NCBI GenBank assembly: GCA_965247735.1
Contig: CBDFHN010000001.1
Coordinates: 496,001-560,000, forward strand
Direction of reading: 5' to 3'
Length of the DNA stretch: 64,000 nucleotides
Source: JAOXRU01 sp965247735
GTDB taxonomy: Bacteria; Bacteroidota; Bacteroidia; Flavobacteriales; Flavobacteriaceae
A program made the position numbers and the translations under genes. This document shows positions 35,017-44,305 of the stretch, one piece after another (position 1 is the stretch's first letter; the number at the start of each line of letters is the position of its first letter). The notes beneath the pieces are model-generated. The model saw only the letters and a list, made by a program, of their open reading frames with translations, was not told the origin of the DNA and did no database searches.

Positions 35017-35931
35017 ATGAATGAATTAATTGTTGAAACTGTCGCTCTTAATTTCTCATATTCAAAGGGAACCAATGATATTAGTGATTTTAATTTAAAA
35101 ATACCTAAAGGAAGTATATATGGCTTTTTGGGACCTAATGGTTCTGGGAAAACAACTACAATTAGGCTTTTATTAGGGTTATTACAAAAAAAAACAGGAG
35201 AGATTAAGCTTTTCGACACCGATTTTTTGAATAATAGAATCAAGAGCTTGGCAAAAATTGGCGCACTAATTGAAAATCCATCCTTATATGAACACCTTTC
35301 TGCAAGAGATAATCTAAAAATAGCTGCAACCTATAGAGGTGATGTTTCAAAAGACCGTATTGAAGAAGTACTAGAAATAGTGAAGCTTTCGGATACCAAA
35401 CATAAAAAAGTAAAGGCTTTTTCTTTAGGGATGAAACAACGTTTGGGTTTGGCTATTGCATTATTGAGTAAACCTGAATTATTGATTTTGGATGAACCTA
35501 CAAATGGTCTTGATCCGAAGGGAATTATTGAGATGCGAGATTTAATTAAGGATCTTAATCATAAATGGGGAACTACAATTCTAATATCTAGTCACTTATT
35601 GGTAGAAATAGAAAAAATATGCACTCATGTTGGAATTATAAATAAAGGGAAAATACTGTTTCAAGATACTGTTAAAGCTTTAAAAGAGTCTAAAAGCGAA
35701 AAAATAACCTTAGAAATTGAAACAGATAATACTTCACTTCTGGAAACACATTTACAAGCCTCAGGATTTACTCCAGTACAAATAGATCAAAATATATTAG
35801 AAATTAATGTGAAGCATAAAAAAGAAATCCCATTGTTAATAGATGATTTACGGAATAAGAGTATTTCTATTTATCAATTAAAAATAAAGGATAATTTGGA
35901 AGAATTATTTTTATCATTAACAGCAAATTAA
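35017..35931 (+). CDS. ABC transporter ATP-binding protein (BcrA-like)
   Basis: 304 aa. Walker A GPNGSGKTT near 42-50, signature SLGMKQRLGL, Walker B LLILDEPTNGLDP, switch His in ISSHLL. The C-terminal 80 residues form the small domain seen in bacitracin/lantibiotic-type and DrrA-type exporters. It pairs with the permease that follows; together they would export or expel a peptide, drug or lipid. Confidence 0.9.
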   Translation: MNELIVETVALNFSYSKGTNDISDFNLKIPKGSIYGFLGPNGSGKTTTIRLLLGLLQKKTGEIKLFDTDFLNNRIKSLAKIGALIENPSLYEHLSARDNLKIAATYRGDVSKDRIEEVLEIVKLSDTKHKKVKAFSLGMKQRLGLAIALLSKPELLILDEPTNGLDPKGIIEMRDLIKDLNHKWGTTILISSHLLVEIEKICTHVGIINKGKILFQDTVKALKESKSEKITLEIETDNTSLLETHLQASGFTPVQIDQNILEINVKHKKEIPLLIDDLRNKSISIYQLKIKDNLEELFLSLTAN

Positions 35932-36026
35932 AAACCCATGAAATGAGCATGTTAAGAAGTTTATCGCTCATTTTAATGACAATAAGCGAACAGCATGTGA
36001 CCGATTTAATAAAACAACATAAATAC

Positions 36027-36809
36027 ATGAAAGCATTTATATATTATATATCAAGTATAAAGAATGAAATATTAAAGCTTAAAAATACGTTTGCATTATG
36101 GTTATCTATACTTAGTGCCCTATTTATACCAGTTTTATATTTTATCTATTATCTTCTAAAGTACGATTCTTTATTACCAGATGAAGGCGTAAATCCTTGG
36201 GATAAATTTTTAAAAGAACAGATTATGTCTGTATCATCTTTACTGGCACCAATTTTTATTGTTTTGCTAACGAGTTTAATTATTCAAGTTGAACATAAAT
36301 CGGCAGGACTAAAACATTTGTTTACTTTACCGGTTCCGAAATGGGCAGTATATTATAGTAAGTTATCTGCTGTGTTTTTTATGGTACTATCTACCTATGT
36401 ATTGTTTTTTGGATTAATGCTAGTTTCTGGGTATTTGGTTGGTCTTATCCATACTGATCTTGAATTAGCAAATCAATCTCCAAATTTTACCCTACCTGTT
36501 AAATTAATGGTTAGGTCGTTTATGTCTGTTTTAGGTATTATGGGAATACAATTCTGGCTAAGTTTTAGGGTTAAAAACTTTATTATACCCTTAGGAATAG
36601 GATTGGTTTTAGTAATTACTGGGCTTATTATTTATAGAGCAGAAGAATCGCTATATTTTCCATATGCTTATAATATGTTAAGTCTTTTTGCCCTTGATAA
36701 TGATATAGATGCTATGGTTTGGATACCTAAAGTATCGATATACAGTATGTATTTTTATGGTATTGCTTCTATTTTTGGATACTTTAGTATTAGTAAGATG
36801 AGAATATAA
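36027..36809 (+). CDS. ABC transporter permease
   Basis: 260 aa from MKAFIYYISSIKNEILKLKN at 36,027. The frame is open 28 codons further upstream, but that part is unlike permeases and the internal start fits the usual KxE..KLK opening. Six hydrophobic helices (for example LWLSILSALFIPVLYFIYYL and VFFMVLSTYVLFFGLMLVSG), ABC2/LanG-like. Same direction as the ATPase and 95 bp after it. Confidence 0.8.
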   Translation: MKAFIYYISSIKNEILKLKNTFALWLSILSALFIPVLYFIYYLLKYDSLLPDEGVNPWDKFLKEQIMSVSSLLAPIFIVLLTSLIIQVEHKSAGLKHLFTLPVPKWAVYYSKLSAVFFMVLSTYVLFFGLMLVSGYLVGLIHTDLELANQSPNFTLPVKLMVRSFMSVLGIMGIQFWLSFRVKNFIIPLGIGLVLVITGLIIYRAEESLYFPYAYNMLSLFALDNDIDAMVWIPKVSIYSMYFYGIASIFGYFSISKMRI

Positions 36810-36810
36810 C

Positions 36811-36854
36811 AAAAAAATCCCCCTTAATAAATATTCAATTAAGGGGAGATTTTA
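36811..36854. terminator. Bidirectional terminator
   Basis: TCCCCCTTAAT and ATTAAGGGGAGA form a strong stem between the convergent permease and S9-peptidase genes, with A and T tracts at the two sides. Confidence 0.85.
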
Positions 36855-36856
36855 TA

Positions 36857-39553
36857 TTATTCTTTTATTAGTCGAATTCCAACATGAGTACTGTTTACCA
36901 TACTATCATCATTAGCATCATAAAAATCATAGGCGCTATATCCATATATTCCATCTGAATAATATTCAGCTACATTTCCTCCAAGATCATACACATTTGC
37001 ATCACCAATTTTAGTGCTTTTCTTTTTACCAACTTTTTTGAATAAAGTAGTTTCTAAGGCGTTTAATTTTTTGTTCCATTGGGGAACTTCATCTTTGGTA
37101 ATTGCATAACCAGCCCAATAGTTTAATGTATTTTCTTTAGCTGCGGCTTTATGTGCTTTTTTATGAAGCGCTTTAGCCTCTTTGGCGTTTGGTAGTCTAT
37201 ATGTTTCTTTTGTTGTAGTACTTAGCCATTTGGTATACGCTGTAGCATCAGTTTTGGATACTGCAACAGGATAATTGTCTAATCCAGCATCAAAAGTATA
37301 AGAAGATTTAAATGCTTTAAATTGTGCATTGGTAACTTCAAAGGTACTTATAGAAGTAGAATCTTTTTTTATCAATACCGTTTCTGGTATTAAAATTCCA
37401 TTTTTAAGCTCACCAAATAAACCATTGTTTTGTTTTGCTTTTTGAATTTTTAATAATTCAGCAATTGGACTATCTTTCTTAAATGCATCATTATCGGTAG
37501 GTTTTTTATCAAACAAATAAGTATCTATCCACTTAATTTCTTCCTTCATCTTTCTCAACTGGTGCGTTATTTTTTGCAATCCATGTGGTTGATCAGGAAA
37601 CCACAAGAAACGTACAGGTGTTTTCCCAACTTGTTGTAAACCTCTGTAGTATTCCCAACCTTGATCTCTAGGTACAGCACGGTCATTACTTCCATGAAAT
37701 ATAATGGTAGGCGTTTTTATTTTTTCAATTTCGAATAGTGGAGATTGTGTAATGTATGCTTCGTTATATGATTTTCCATTGAGATCGTCCCAAGGAGCAC
37801 CTCCAAAATATGCTTGATCGAAGCTAACCCCAAAGCTACAGGTACCATAATCAGAACTCCAATTGACATCACCAGCACCTGGTGCAGCTACCTTAAATAA
37901 ATCTGGATATTTTACGGTAAGCATTGTAGTTAGTATGGCACCATTGGACCAACCCATTGTTCCCATTTGATTTTTATCAATTTTTCCTTGCTGGTCTAAG
38001 TGATCAATTCCTTTTATAATATCGATAAGTCCTGGTTCATAATAATTACCTTTTATACTTTCTACAAACGAAAGTCCATGGTTAGAAGAACCATGATAAT
38101 TAGGTTTTAAAATAAACATTTCTTTTTGAGACAATAGATTAGGGTAGGTGCTCCAACGATCGCTCCATTGGTCTAAATCTGTAGAAGCAGGCCCTCCATG
38201 TATGGATAGCATTAATGGATAGCGTTTTCCTTTTGTATAGTTTTCAGGATAGTATAAGATTCCATCAACTTCTTCACCGTTAAAACCTTTCCAGGTAATA
38301 ACTTCACTTTTTGCAATTGTTTTTTTTGCTAATTTTTTATTAAGCACAACCAATTCTTTGGCATTAGAAAAAACATTGGCTTTTAGATCTGCTACATAGT
38401 ATTTTGGTATTTTTGAAGCTGTAGAATATTGATAAACTACTTTTTTACCATTATTTGCAACAGCAAGTATAGCCGTATGATCGTTTTTTTCTTTTAGATT
38501 TATTCTTGATTTTGACCATTTTAAACCACCTTTTTTATAATAAACCAATTTAATAGTTGCTTTATTGGCCAATGAAGCAATAACATCATTACCAATAACA
38601 GTATAACCTCTACTAAGTCCCAATTCCCAGTTGAGATTAACTTTTACATAAGAATCTGTAGCCAAGGTATAATAGTACAACTCATTGATACCTGCGCCAT
38701 TCCACTTCGCATCTGAAGCATAAGAAGAATTAAAATAGAATCCCTTATTGTCTTTACTAAATTGAATGTTTCCGATAGGAAATCCTCGTCCTTTAATAAT
38801 TTGTTTTACAGTTCCTGTTTCTAAGTTCTTTAAATAGTAAAAAGGATCTTGCTGTGCATCAGAATTATAACTTCTACTGCGTTGCATGGCATAGTATAAC
38901 CATTTTCCATTTGGAGAAATTTGGTATCCCGATAACGGCTTTTTATTATTGGTTAATCGTTTTACAGATTTTTTTTTGATATCATAGGCATATACGTGAT
39001 TGGGTTTCCAATGCAATGAATCTTCAACAATAACAACATTATCTTTCTTGTCCTCTAATTGCGTTTCATACAATGTTTTTCCATCGTTAGACTGAAACAA
39101 TAAGGTGTTTTTATCTTTCCATCTCAATCCAGAGATACCGTTTTTAAACTCTTTTACTTCTTTGGCTTCACCTCCATAAATACTTAGCTTCCACAATTTT
39201 TTACCTTTTGCTCTGGATGATAAAAAATAGATACTTTCTCCATCTTTAGAAAATAGAGGACTGTAATCATTATCATCACCATTGGTTAGTTGTATGGTTC
39301 TAAATGCATCATCTTTTTTTAAATCTAAACGTGTTAAATAAAGATCGCTAACAAATGCATCTTTTTTCTTAATAGCCTTACGTTTGGTCCAGACCACCAT
39401 CATATTATTTGGTGCTATAGATACAGACCGCATAGCTTCTGTATTAATGATATCTTCTGGAGTCCAACGAGATGGATCGTCCTTTTTTTGTGCAGTTGCA
39501 TTTGGTATTATAATTAGTACACATAATAGTGACAGGTAGAATAATTTGGTCAT
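36857..39553 (-). CDS. S9 prolyl oligopeptidase fused to an FGE/SUMF1-like domain
   Basis: 898 aa, exported (MTKLFYLSLLCVLIIIPNAT..). WD40-like propeller at about 30-400, catalytic domain at about 420-685 with Ser536 in GTMGWSNGAI, Asp624 in HGSNDRAVP and His657 in PDQPHGLQK. From about 715 the protein continues with ISTFEVTNAQFKAFKS, YTKWLS..ETYRLPNAKEA and NVYDLGGNVAEYYSD..VGIRLI, the pattern of the formylglycine-generating-enzyme-like fold. The reading frame is unbroken across the joint. The added domain more likely binds or positions something than catalyses, since I see no redox Cys pair in it. Confidence 0.85.
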   Translation of the reverse strand: MTKLFYLSLLCVLIIIPNATAQKKDDPSRWTPEDIINTEAMRSVSIAPNNMMVVWTKRKAIKKKDAFVSDLYLTRLDLKKDDAFRTIQLTNGDDNDYSPLFSKDGESIYFLSSRAKGKKLWKLSIYGGEAKEVKEFKNGISGLRWKDKNTLLFQSNDGKTLYETQLEDKKDNVVIVEDSLHWKPNHVYAYDIKKKSVKRLTNNKKPLSGYQISPNGKWLYYAMQRSRSYNSDAQQDPFYYLKNLETGTVKQIIKGRGFPIGNIQFSKDNKGFYFNSSYASDAKWNGAGINELYYYTLATDSYVKVNLNWELGLSRGYTVIGNDVIASLANKATIKLVYYKKGGLKWSKSRINLKEKNDHTAILAVANNGKKVVYQYSTASKIPKYYVADLKANVFSNAKELVVLNKKLAKKTIAKSEVITWKGFNGEEVDGILYYPENYTKGKRYPLMLSIHGGPASTDLDQWSDRWSTYPNLLSQKEMFILKPNYHGSSNHGLSFVESIKGNYYEPGLIDIIKGIDHLDQQGKIDKNQMGTMGWSNGAILTTMLTVKYPDLFKVAAPGAGDVNWSSDYGTCSFGVSFDQAYFGGAPWDDLNGKSYNEAYITQSPLFEIEKIKTPTIIFHGSNDRAVPRDQGWEYYRGLQQVGKTPVRFLWFPDQPHGLQKITHQLRKMKEEIKWIDTYLFDKKPTDNDAFKKDSPIAELLKIQKAKQNNGLFGELKNGILIPETVLIKKDSTSISTFEVTNAQFKAFKSSYTFDAGLDNYPVAVSKTDATAYTKWLSTTTKETYRLPNAKEAKALHKKAHKAAAKENTLNYWAGYAITKDEVPQWNKKLNALETTLFKKVGKKKSTKIGDANVYDLGGNVAEYYSDGIYGYSAYDFYDANDDSMVNSTHVGIRLIKE

Positions 39554-39860
39554 GTTAGTTCTCTTTTGGCTATTAAATATCAGAATTTAGTTGTTGTAAA
39601 TGGATGCTTAATTCACAAGTGTTGAATATAATACTATTTCACATTTTTCAGCAAATTGTTGCTGTTTTTTTATGTTTTAAAAAATATGAAGTGCCTTGCT
39701 TTAATCCCGTTATCTAGTTTAGTAGAATAACTTACAATAATAGGTTGTAAAAACGAGTTATATATTTTGTAATCTAAAAGATATATTTAAGTAAGAAAAT
39801 GATTCTTTTTTGATTAAAAGTGACTTTTTAGAAACAGTAGTGTCTAAATAGTATAACCCA
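39554..39860. other. Divergent intergenic region
   Basis: 307 bp between the S9-SUMF1 gene and the ECF sigma factor gene. AT-rich with no gene, repeat or terminator that I can support. Confidence 0.5.
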
Positions 39861-40454
39861 TTGCTAATATTGTTGGAGACAAAAAATTCATATCAGGAAA
39901 TAACAGATGAAGAACTAGTACGGCAGATAGTAGTTTCAAACAATGCACTATTGTTTGGAGTATTATACGATAGGTACTCCCATATTATTTATAATAAATG
40001 TTTTGGGTTTGCAAATTCAGATGCTGAGGCTAAAGACTTAACACAAGATGTATTTGTAAAGCTATTTTTAAAATTAGGAAGCTATAAAGAAAGGGCTAAA
40101 TTTTCTACCTGGTTGTATGCATTTACTTATAATATGTGTGTTAATTATGTCAATAGGGATTCAGAAAAAAAGATAGCACGAAAAGCAGTAGAGATAAAAG
40201 AAAATGATCAGTTATTAATAGAACCAGATGATTATAACTTATTTCAATTGCGGATAGATCGATTAAAAATTGCCTTAAATCTAATTAGCCCAGAGGAAAA
40301 AATGATATTGCTTTTAAAATATCATGACGATTTATCAATAGATGATATAGCTACTGTATTAAATATTGGTAAAAGCGCAGTAAAAATGCGATTAAAAAGA
40401 GCTAAAGCGAGAGTGGTAAAAGTACATAACGAAAAATTCAATCTACATGGATAA
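39861..40454 (+). CDS. ECF-type RNA polymerase sigma factor
   Basis: About 197 aa. Region 2 at about 30-95 (LFGVLYDRYSHIIYNKCFGF, DLTQDVFVKLFLKL, FSTWLYAFTYNMCVNY) and region 4 at about 135-190 (ISPEEKMILLLKYHDDLSID, IATVLNIGKSAVKMRLKRAK). There is no in-frame ATG near the 5' end; TTG at 39,861 or 39,873 must be the start, the latter being overlapped by GGAG. The stop is overlapped by the ATG of the next small gene. No classical anti-sigma gene is adjacent. Confidence 0.85.
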   Translation: MLILLETKNSYQEITDEELVRQIVVSNNALLFGVLYDRYSHIIYNKCFGFANSDAEAKDLTQDVFVKLFLKLGSYKERAKFSTWLYAFTYNMCVNYVNRDSEKKIARKAVEIKENDQLLIEPDDYNLFQLRIDRLKIALNLISPEEKMILLLKYHDDLSIDDIATVLNIGKSAVKMRLKRAKARVVKVHNEKFNLHG

Positions 40455-40623
40455 TCCTTTTAAAAAAATACATCATCCACCAAAAGAGGTGCCAAAAGAG
40501 TTAAAAAAGAAGATAATGCAAGATATTGCAGCACTGCTACTTATTAAAGATATGGCGAGCTTGTTTTTGTGTAATTATGCAGAAGTGAGTAAAAGTATAT
40601 TACCAAAAAATAAAGATAAATAA
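40447..40623 (+). CDS. 58-aa protein coupled to the sigma factor
   Basis: ATG at 40,447 overlaps the sigma-factor stop by 8 bp (ATGGATAA), so it is almost surely translated by coupling. The product starts MDNPFKKIHHPPKEVPKELK and continues KKIMQDIAALLLIKDMASLF: a basic, proline-rich N-terminus followed by an amphipathic or membrane-leaning helix. It might be a small membrane regulator of the sigma factor. No family recognised. Confidence 0.65.
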   Translation: MDNPFKKIHHPPKEVPKELKKKIMQDIAALLLIKDMASLFLCNYAEVSKSILPKNKDK

Positions 40624-40688
40624 ATGATTTTAAATATATAAGTTATTGTACCTCAATAGATAACTAATAACACCTAAAAAAACAGATT

Positions 40689-41516
40689 ATGAAATTTTTT
40701 AATGATTTTAAAGAGTTAATCTCAAATTCTCTTGGCGAAATGACAGAGAATATTATGGGAGCAATTCCTAATATATTTGGCGCATTAATGATACTTTTAA
40801 TTGGTTGGATTGTTACTAAAATAATTGTAGGAATACTTAAAAAAATACTGCGATTGGCAAAGGTAGATAAGCTTACCGATTTGATTAATGAAAAGGATGT
40901 TTTTGGAAAAACTGATTTAAAATTTAATGTGAGCAAGGTTATTTTAGGTTTCGTAAAATACCTATTCTATTTGGCATTTTTAATTGTTGCAGCCGATATT
41001 ATGGGTTGGACAATAATATCTGAAGAGATTGGAAACCTATTGCGTTATTTACCAAAATTATTTAGTGCATTAGCATTGTTTATGGTTGGGCTATATATTG
41101 CTACACTGATAAAGAAGGTGGTAAAAAACCTTTTTGAATCTTTTAACCTTAGCGGATCTAAAGTTATTAGTGGTCTTGTATTTTATGTAATTGCTATTAT
41201 TACAAGTATTACTGCACTTAATCAAGCAGGTATTGATACTACTATAATCACCAATAATTTAGCAATAATATTAGGTGCTTTTTTAGCAGCAATTGCTTTA
41301 GGGTTTGGATTGGGGTCTAAGGAAATAATTGGCGATTTGCTAAAAACATACTATACAAGAAGAAACTATGAAATAGGGCAACAGATAAAATTTAAAAATA
41401 TTTCGGGTACAATAATATCTATAGATGGTATAACATTTACAGTAAAAACCGAAAAAGGAAGACTTGTATTACCAATTAAGGAGTTGGTTAAGAACAAGGT
41501 AACACTTATTGATTAA
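40689..41516 (+). CDS. Small-conductance mechanosensitive channel (MscS family)
   Basis: 275 aa. Four to five hydrophobic helices, the last with the pore pattern GAFLAAIALGFGLGSKEIIG of MscS TM3, followed by a short beta domain (FKNISGTIISIDGITFTVKT). It opens under hypo-osmotic stress to release solutes. The C-terminal domain is shorter than in E. coli MscS. The gene lies 65 bp after the small ORF; co-regulation by the ECF sigma factor is possible. Confidence 0.9.
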   Translation: MKFFNDFKELISNSLGEMTENIMGAIPNIFGALMILLIGWIVTKIIVGILKKILRLAKVDKLTDLINEKDVFGKTDLKFNVSKVILGFVKYLFYLAFLIVAADIMGWTIISEEIGNLLRYLPKLFSALALFMVGLYIATLIKKVVKNLFESFNLSGSKVISGLVFYVIAIITSITALNQAGIDTTIITNNLAIILGAFLAAIALGFGLGSKEIIGDLLKTYYTRRNYEIGQQIKFKNISGTIISIDGITFTVKTEKGRLVLPIKELVKNKVTLID

Positions 41517-41520
41517 TTGT

Positions 41521-41557
41521 AAAAAGGCCTTGAGATTAAAACATTAAGGCCTTTTTT
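41521..41557. terminator. Bidirectional terminator
   Basis: AAAAAGGCCTT and AAGGCCTTTTTT with a 14-base loop between the convergent channel and S41-protease genes. Confidence 0.9.
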
Positions 41558-41569
41558 ATTTTTTTTAAA

Positions 41570-42904
41570 CTATCCTTTTATTTTTTCTAATTCCATGGGT
41601 GTTTCTATACCAATTAGCTTGTTGATATTGTTGGATGCATCCATTGTAAATTTTACCGTTTCCTTTATTTTACCAACAATAAAAATATGGTCTTTTTTAT
41701 GAATAAGTTGTATTGGTCCGCTTTTACCTATAACTTCAGCATAGAGTTTATTTCCTTTTAGTATTACCCTTATAGCAATGTTTTTATTCTTATAGAGTCC
41801 TACATATTTTAAATAAGCTGCTTTATTTATTGTTGTTTTGTTATCGTTTTCTGGTAAGTAATTTATAATATCATCATAGTTAGAAGGATGAATGTTTTTT
41901 TTGTTTTTAGCTTTTAAGTTAGCAAGTGCCAGCCTGTAACCTTTTAAATAAGCAGCATCACTATCCACAATTAGATCAGGAATTACACCTATACCTTCCA
42001 AACTTGTTTTTGTAATAGCATTGATGGTTGTCTCACTAGATATAGTAACAGTAAAATTATTGTTAATTCTATGTTTCATAGCACCATTTCCAGCTCCAAT
42101 TGTTTTTTTACCAATTACTGTAGCACGTTTTAAGTGTTTTAGCATGTATGCTAAAGATTCACCAGCTGATGCAGTATTTCCATCTACCAATACATATACA
42201 GGAATATTAGGCAAACTTTTACCAGGAAAAGAAGTTGTTGTATATAACGACGTTGTTTGGTCTTTAAAACGAACATAATAATCTGAAAGATGTATTTTTT
42301 TTCCTTCGTATAAATAGCTTATAAGATATGCTACTATTTGTTCATATCCACCTCTATTGCCTCTAACATCTAGGATTAATGCGTCTGCTGGTTTTAAAAC
42401 ATTAAACGCTGCATCAATGGCTGTTTTATGGGTATCATAATAGTCCCAAGAGCTAAAATGATTAATTTTTAAGTAACCAATGTTTCCATCCAATATTTTT
42501 ATCTCTTGCATTCCATAATTGGACCATGAACCTTTTGATGATACTTTATTATTTACAGAATCTTTGGGTTTTGTTTTAATAGTATTTTCAGAAAGAGGCG
42601 CATAATCAAGTCTCATATGCCTGTCCCCATTTATGGATCGCAAATCGTAAGTTAGCTGTTCTGATAATTTTTCAGGGTTTGCAAAATTGGCATATGCTCC
42701 TTTTTTTAACTTTAGTTTTATAGCAGCACCTATCTCTTTACCAATGGATTTAGAAACATAATATTTTTCTACAAGTTTAGCCGTTTCTCGAATTAGTTCT
42801 TTCTTTTCTTTTTTACTTAGTAGTGGGGTATTGGCAGTTTGTGCGATTGTAGAAGTGATAACTAAGAAGCACAAAAACAACAGTATAATTTTTATTTTTA
42901 CCAT
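41570..42904 (-). CDS. S41 family protease, IRBP/tail-specific-protease-like
   Basis: 444 aa with signal peptide (..LVITSTIAQ). An IRBP-type N-terminal helical domain (SEQLTYDLRSINGDRHMRLD), then the S41 core: GNIGYLKINHFSS, ALILDVRGNRGG and Ser246 in DGNTASAGES, the nucleophile. The C-terminal 80 residues (YVGLYKNKNIAIRVILKGNK) are a DUF3471-like beta domain. Its ATG overlaps the stop of the upstream membrane gene by one base (TAATG), so they are coupled. It is the last gene of a four-gene minus-strand group led by a DUF6249 gene. Confidence 0.9.
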   Translation of the reverse strand: MVKIKIILLFLCFLVITSTIAQTANTPLLSKKEKKELIRETAKLVEKYYVSKSIGKEIGAAIKLKLKKGAYANFANPEKLSEQLTYDLRSINGDRHMRLDYAPLSENTIKTKPKDSVNNKVSSKGSWSNYGMQEIKILDGNIGYLKINHFSSWDYYDTHKTAIDAAFNVLKPADALILDVRGNRGGYEQIVAYLISYLYEGKKIHLSDYYVRFKDQTTSLYTTTSFPGKSLPNIPVYVLVDGNTASAGESLAYMLKHLKRATVIGKKTIGAGNGAMKHRINNNFTVTISSETTINAITKTSLEGIGVIPDLIVDSDAAYLKGYRLALANLKAKNKKNIHPSNYDDIINYLPENDNKTTINKAAYLKYVGLYKNKNIAIRVILKGNKLYAEVIGKSGPIQLIHKKDHIFIVGKIKETVKFTMDASNNINKLIGIETPMELEKIKG

Positions 42905-43215
42905 TAGTTTGTTTTTTGATTGATTGATAATTGATGAATTTTATTAAACACAATAAAGAATATTGGGATACAACAGAAGAGAATACTAAGCAATAGCACA
43001 GTTTTGTTTTTAATTGCATTTGTATCATAATAGTTAAAAAAATAAAACAAAAATGCAGCTATAGCAATAGCTAGAAAATGTTTGGTATCAAAAACAAGTA
43101 TTTCTCTTTTCTTCTTGTTAATGTTTAGGTTTGAAATTATTTTTTGATTAAAACCTTGATGAGTTATTTTTTTTAAGTCTTTCTCTAAAGTCTGTTTTAT
43201 TGTTGAATCTTTCAT
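42904..43215 (-). CDS. Small membrane protein next to an ECF sigma factor
   Basis: 103 aa. About 45 charged N-terminal residues (MKDSTIKQTLEKDLKKITHQ) followed by two hydrophobic helices (FLAIAIAAFLFYFFNYY and VLLLSILFCCIPIFFIVF). A cytoplasmic N-terminus with a membrane anchor, downstream of a sigma factor gene, suggests an anti-sigma-like role; there is no recognisable anti-sigma motif, so this is inference. Confidence 0.6.
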   Translation of the reverse strand: MKDSTIKQTLEKDLKKITHQGFNQKIISNLNINKKKREILVFDTKHFLAIAIAAFLFYFFNYYDTNAIKNKTVLLLSILFCCIPIFFIVFNKIHQLSINQKTN

Positions 43216-43303
43216 ATATCTATGCTTATTTTTTTAACGGTTACATGCTGTTCACTTAGGGTAATTTATTCTAGCGATAATCTTTTTTCATGCTCGTTTC
43301 CTA

Positions 43304-43813
43304 CTATTCAGAGATTAATGCTATTGCTTTCATTTTATGCCTAGCTCTATGTAATATTACTTTTATATTGGCTTTACTTAATGCTGTTATTTTACATATC
43401 TCTTTAATACTTTTTTCTTTTAAGTAAAAGAGTGTAATAATGGTGTACTCCTTTGGTTTTAATGATGCTAATAGTTTGTCTAGGTCAGTAGATATTGCTT
43501 CTTCGTTATCATCAGGTTGCTCATAAGTATCAATACTAATTGATGAGCGTGTTTTGTTTTTATCTTTTAGTACGCCAAGGCATTCGTGGTAAACAATTTT
43601 ATAAAGCCAGGTAGAAAATTTAGATTCGTTTTTAAAACGTTTTATATTATTAAGTACTATTATAAACGAGTTTTGTGTTACATCTTCAGCATCATCTTTA
43701 TTTTTCAATAATTTTAACGCTATGGAATAGGCCAGATCTCGATGCGTATTAATCAACGTATTAAGCGCATCGGCATCACCTAGTTTAGCTTTTGATATAA
43801 GTTCTTTTGACAC
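43304..43813 (-). CDS. ECF-type RNA polymerase sigma factor
   Basis: 169 aa, full length for an ECF factor. Region 2: DLAYSIALKLLKNKDDAEDV, TQNSFI and FKNESKFSTWLYKIVYHECL. Region 4: LKPKEYTIITLFYLKEKSIK, EICKITALSKANIKVILHRA. It lies between a DUF6249 membrane gene (13 bp upstream) and the small membrane protein gene (88 bp downstream). Confidence 0.9.
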   Translation of the reverse strand: MSKELISKAKLGDADALNTLINTHRDLAYSIALKLLKNKDDAEDVTQNSFIIVLNNIKRFKNESKFSTWLYKIVYHECLGVLKDKNKTRSSISIDTYEQPDDNEEAISTDLDKLLASLKPKEYTIITLFYLKEKSIKEICKITALSKANIKVILHRARHKMKAIALISE

Positions 43814-43825
43814 TAGAACTAGTTG

Positions 43826-44167
43826 TTATGATTTATTTTTTAAAACAAAATAGAATACTAACGATCCCATTCCAAAAAAGAAAAGCACAGTTCCAATATA
43901 ACAGATGCTTTTTTCAATAGTTGTATTACCTTCTAATACATAACCAAAAAATACACCTAGTGCCAATGCTATAAACATAATACCTCTTCCTAAATTATTA
44001 AGTTTCATTTGTGCAACAATATCCAGATAGGAAACATTGTCTCCTTGGTTAATAAGGGCAATTTTTTCCTTATGTTTATGTCTTAAGAATAGAATAATTA
44101 TAATAGCTAAAGTTGTTAAAATTATTATCGGAATTATGGATGGCAGGAGCTGAAGTATGGTTTCCAT
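43826..44167 (-). CDS. DUF6249-type membrane protein
   Basis: 113 aa. N-terminal helix (IIPIIILTTLAIIIILFLRH), cytoplasmic KHKEKIALINQG motif typical of the family, then two more helices. Commonly found beside ECF sigma factor genes in Bacteroidota. First gene of the group running to the S41 protease. Confidence 0.75.
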   Translation of the reverse strand: METILQLLPSIIPIIILTTLAIIIILFLRHKHKEKIALINQGDNVSYLDIVAQMKLNNLGRGIMFIALALGVFFGYVLEGNTTIEKSICYIGTVLFFFGMGSLVFYFVLKNKS

Positions 44168-44305
44168 TTTTTTTGCTTTTATAATTAGAGTAACAAAAGA
44201 CTAAAAGGTTACAATTTTTTTTTTTGAAAGTTTTTATATAACAGAAAATAGCAAAATTATTAATAGCTTTGGTGGTTTTTAGGAACTCTTATTAAAAGCA
44301 AGAAT

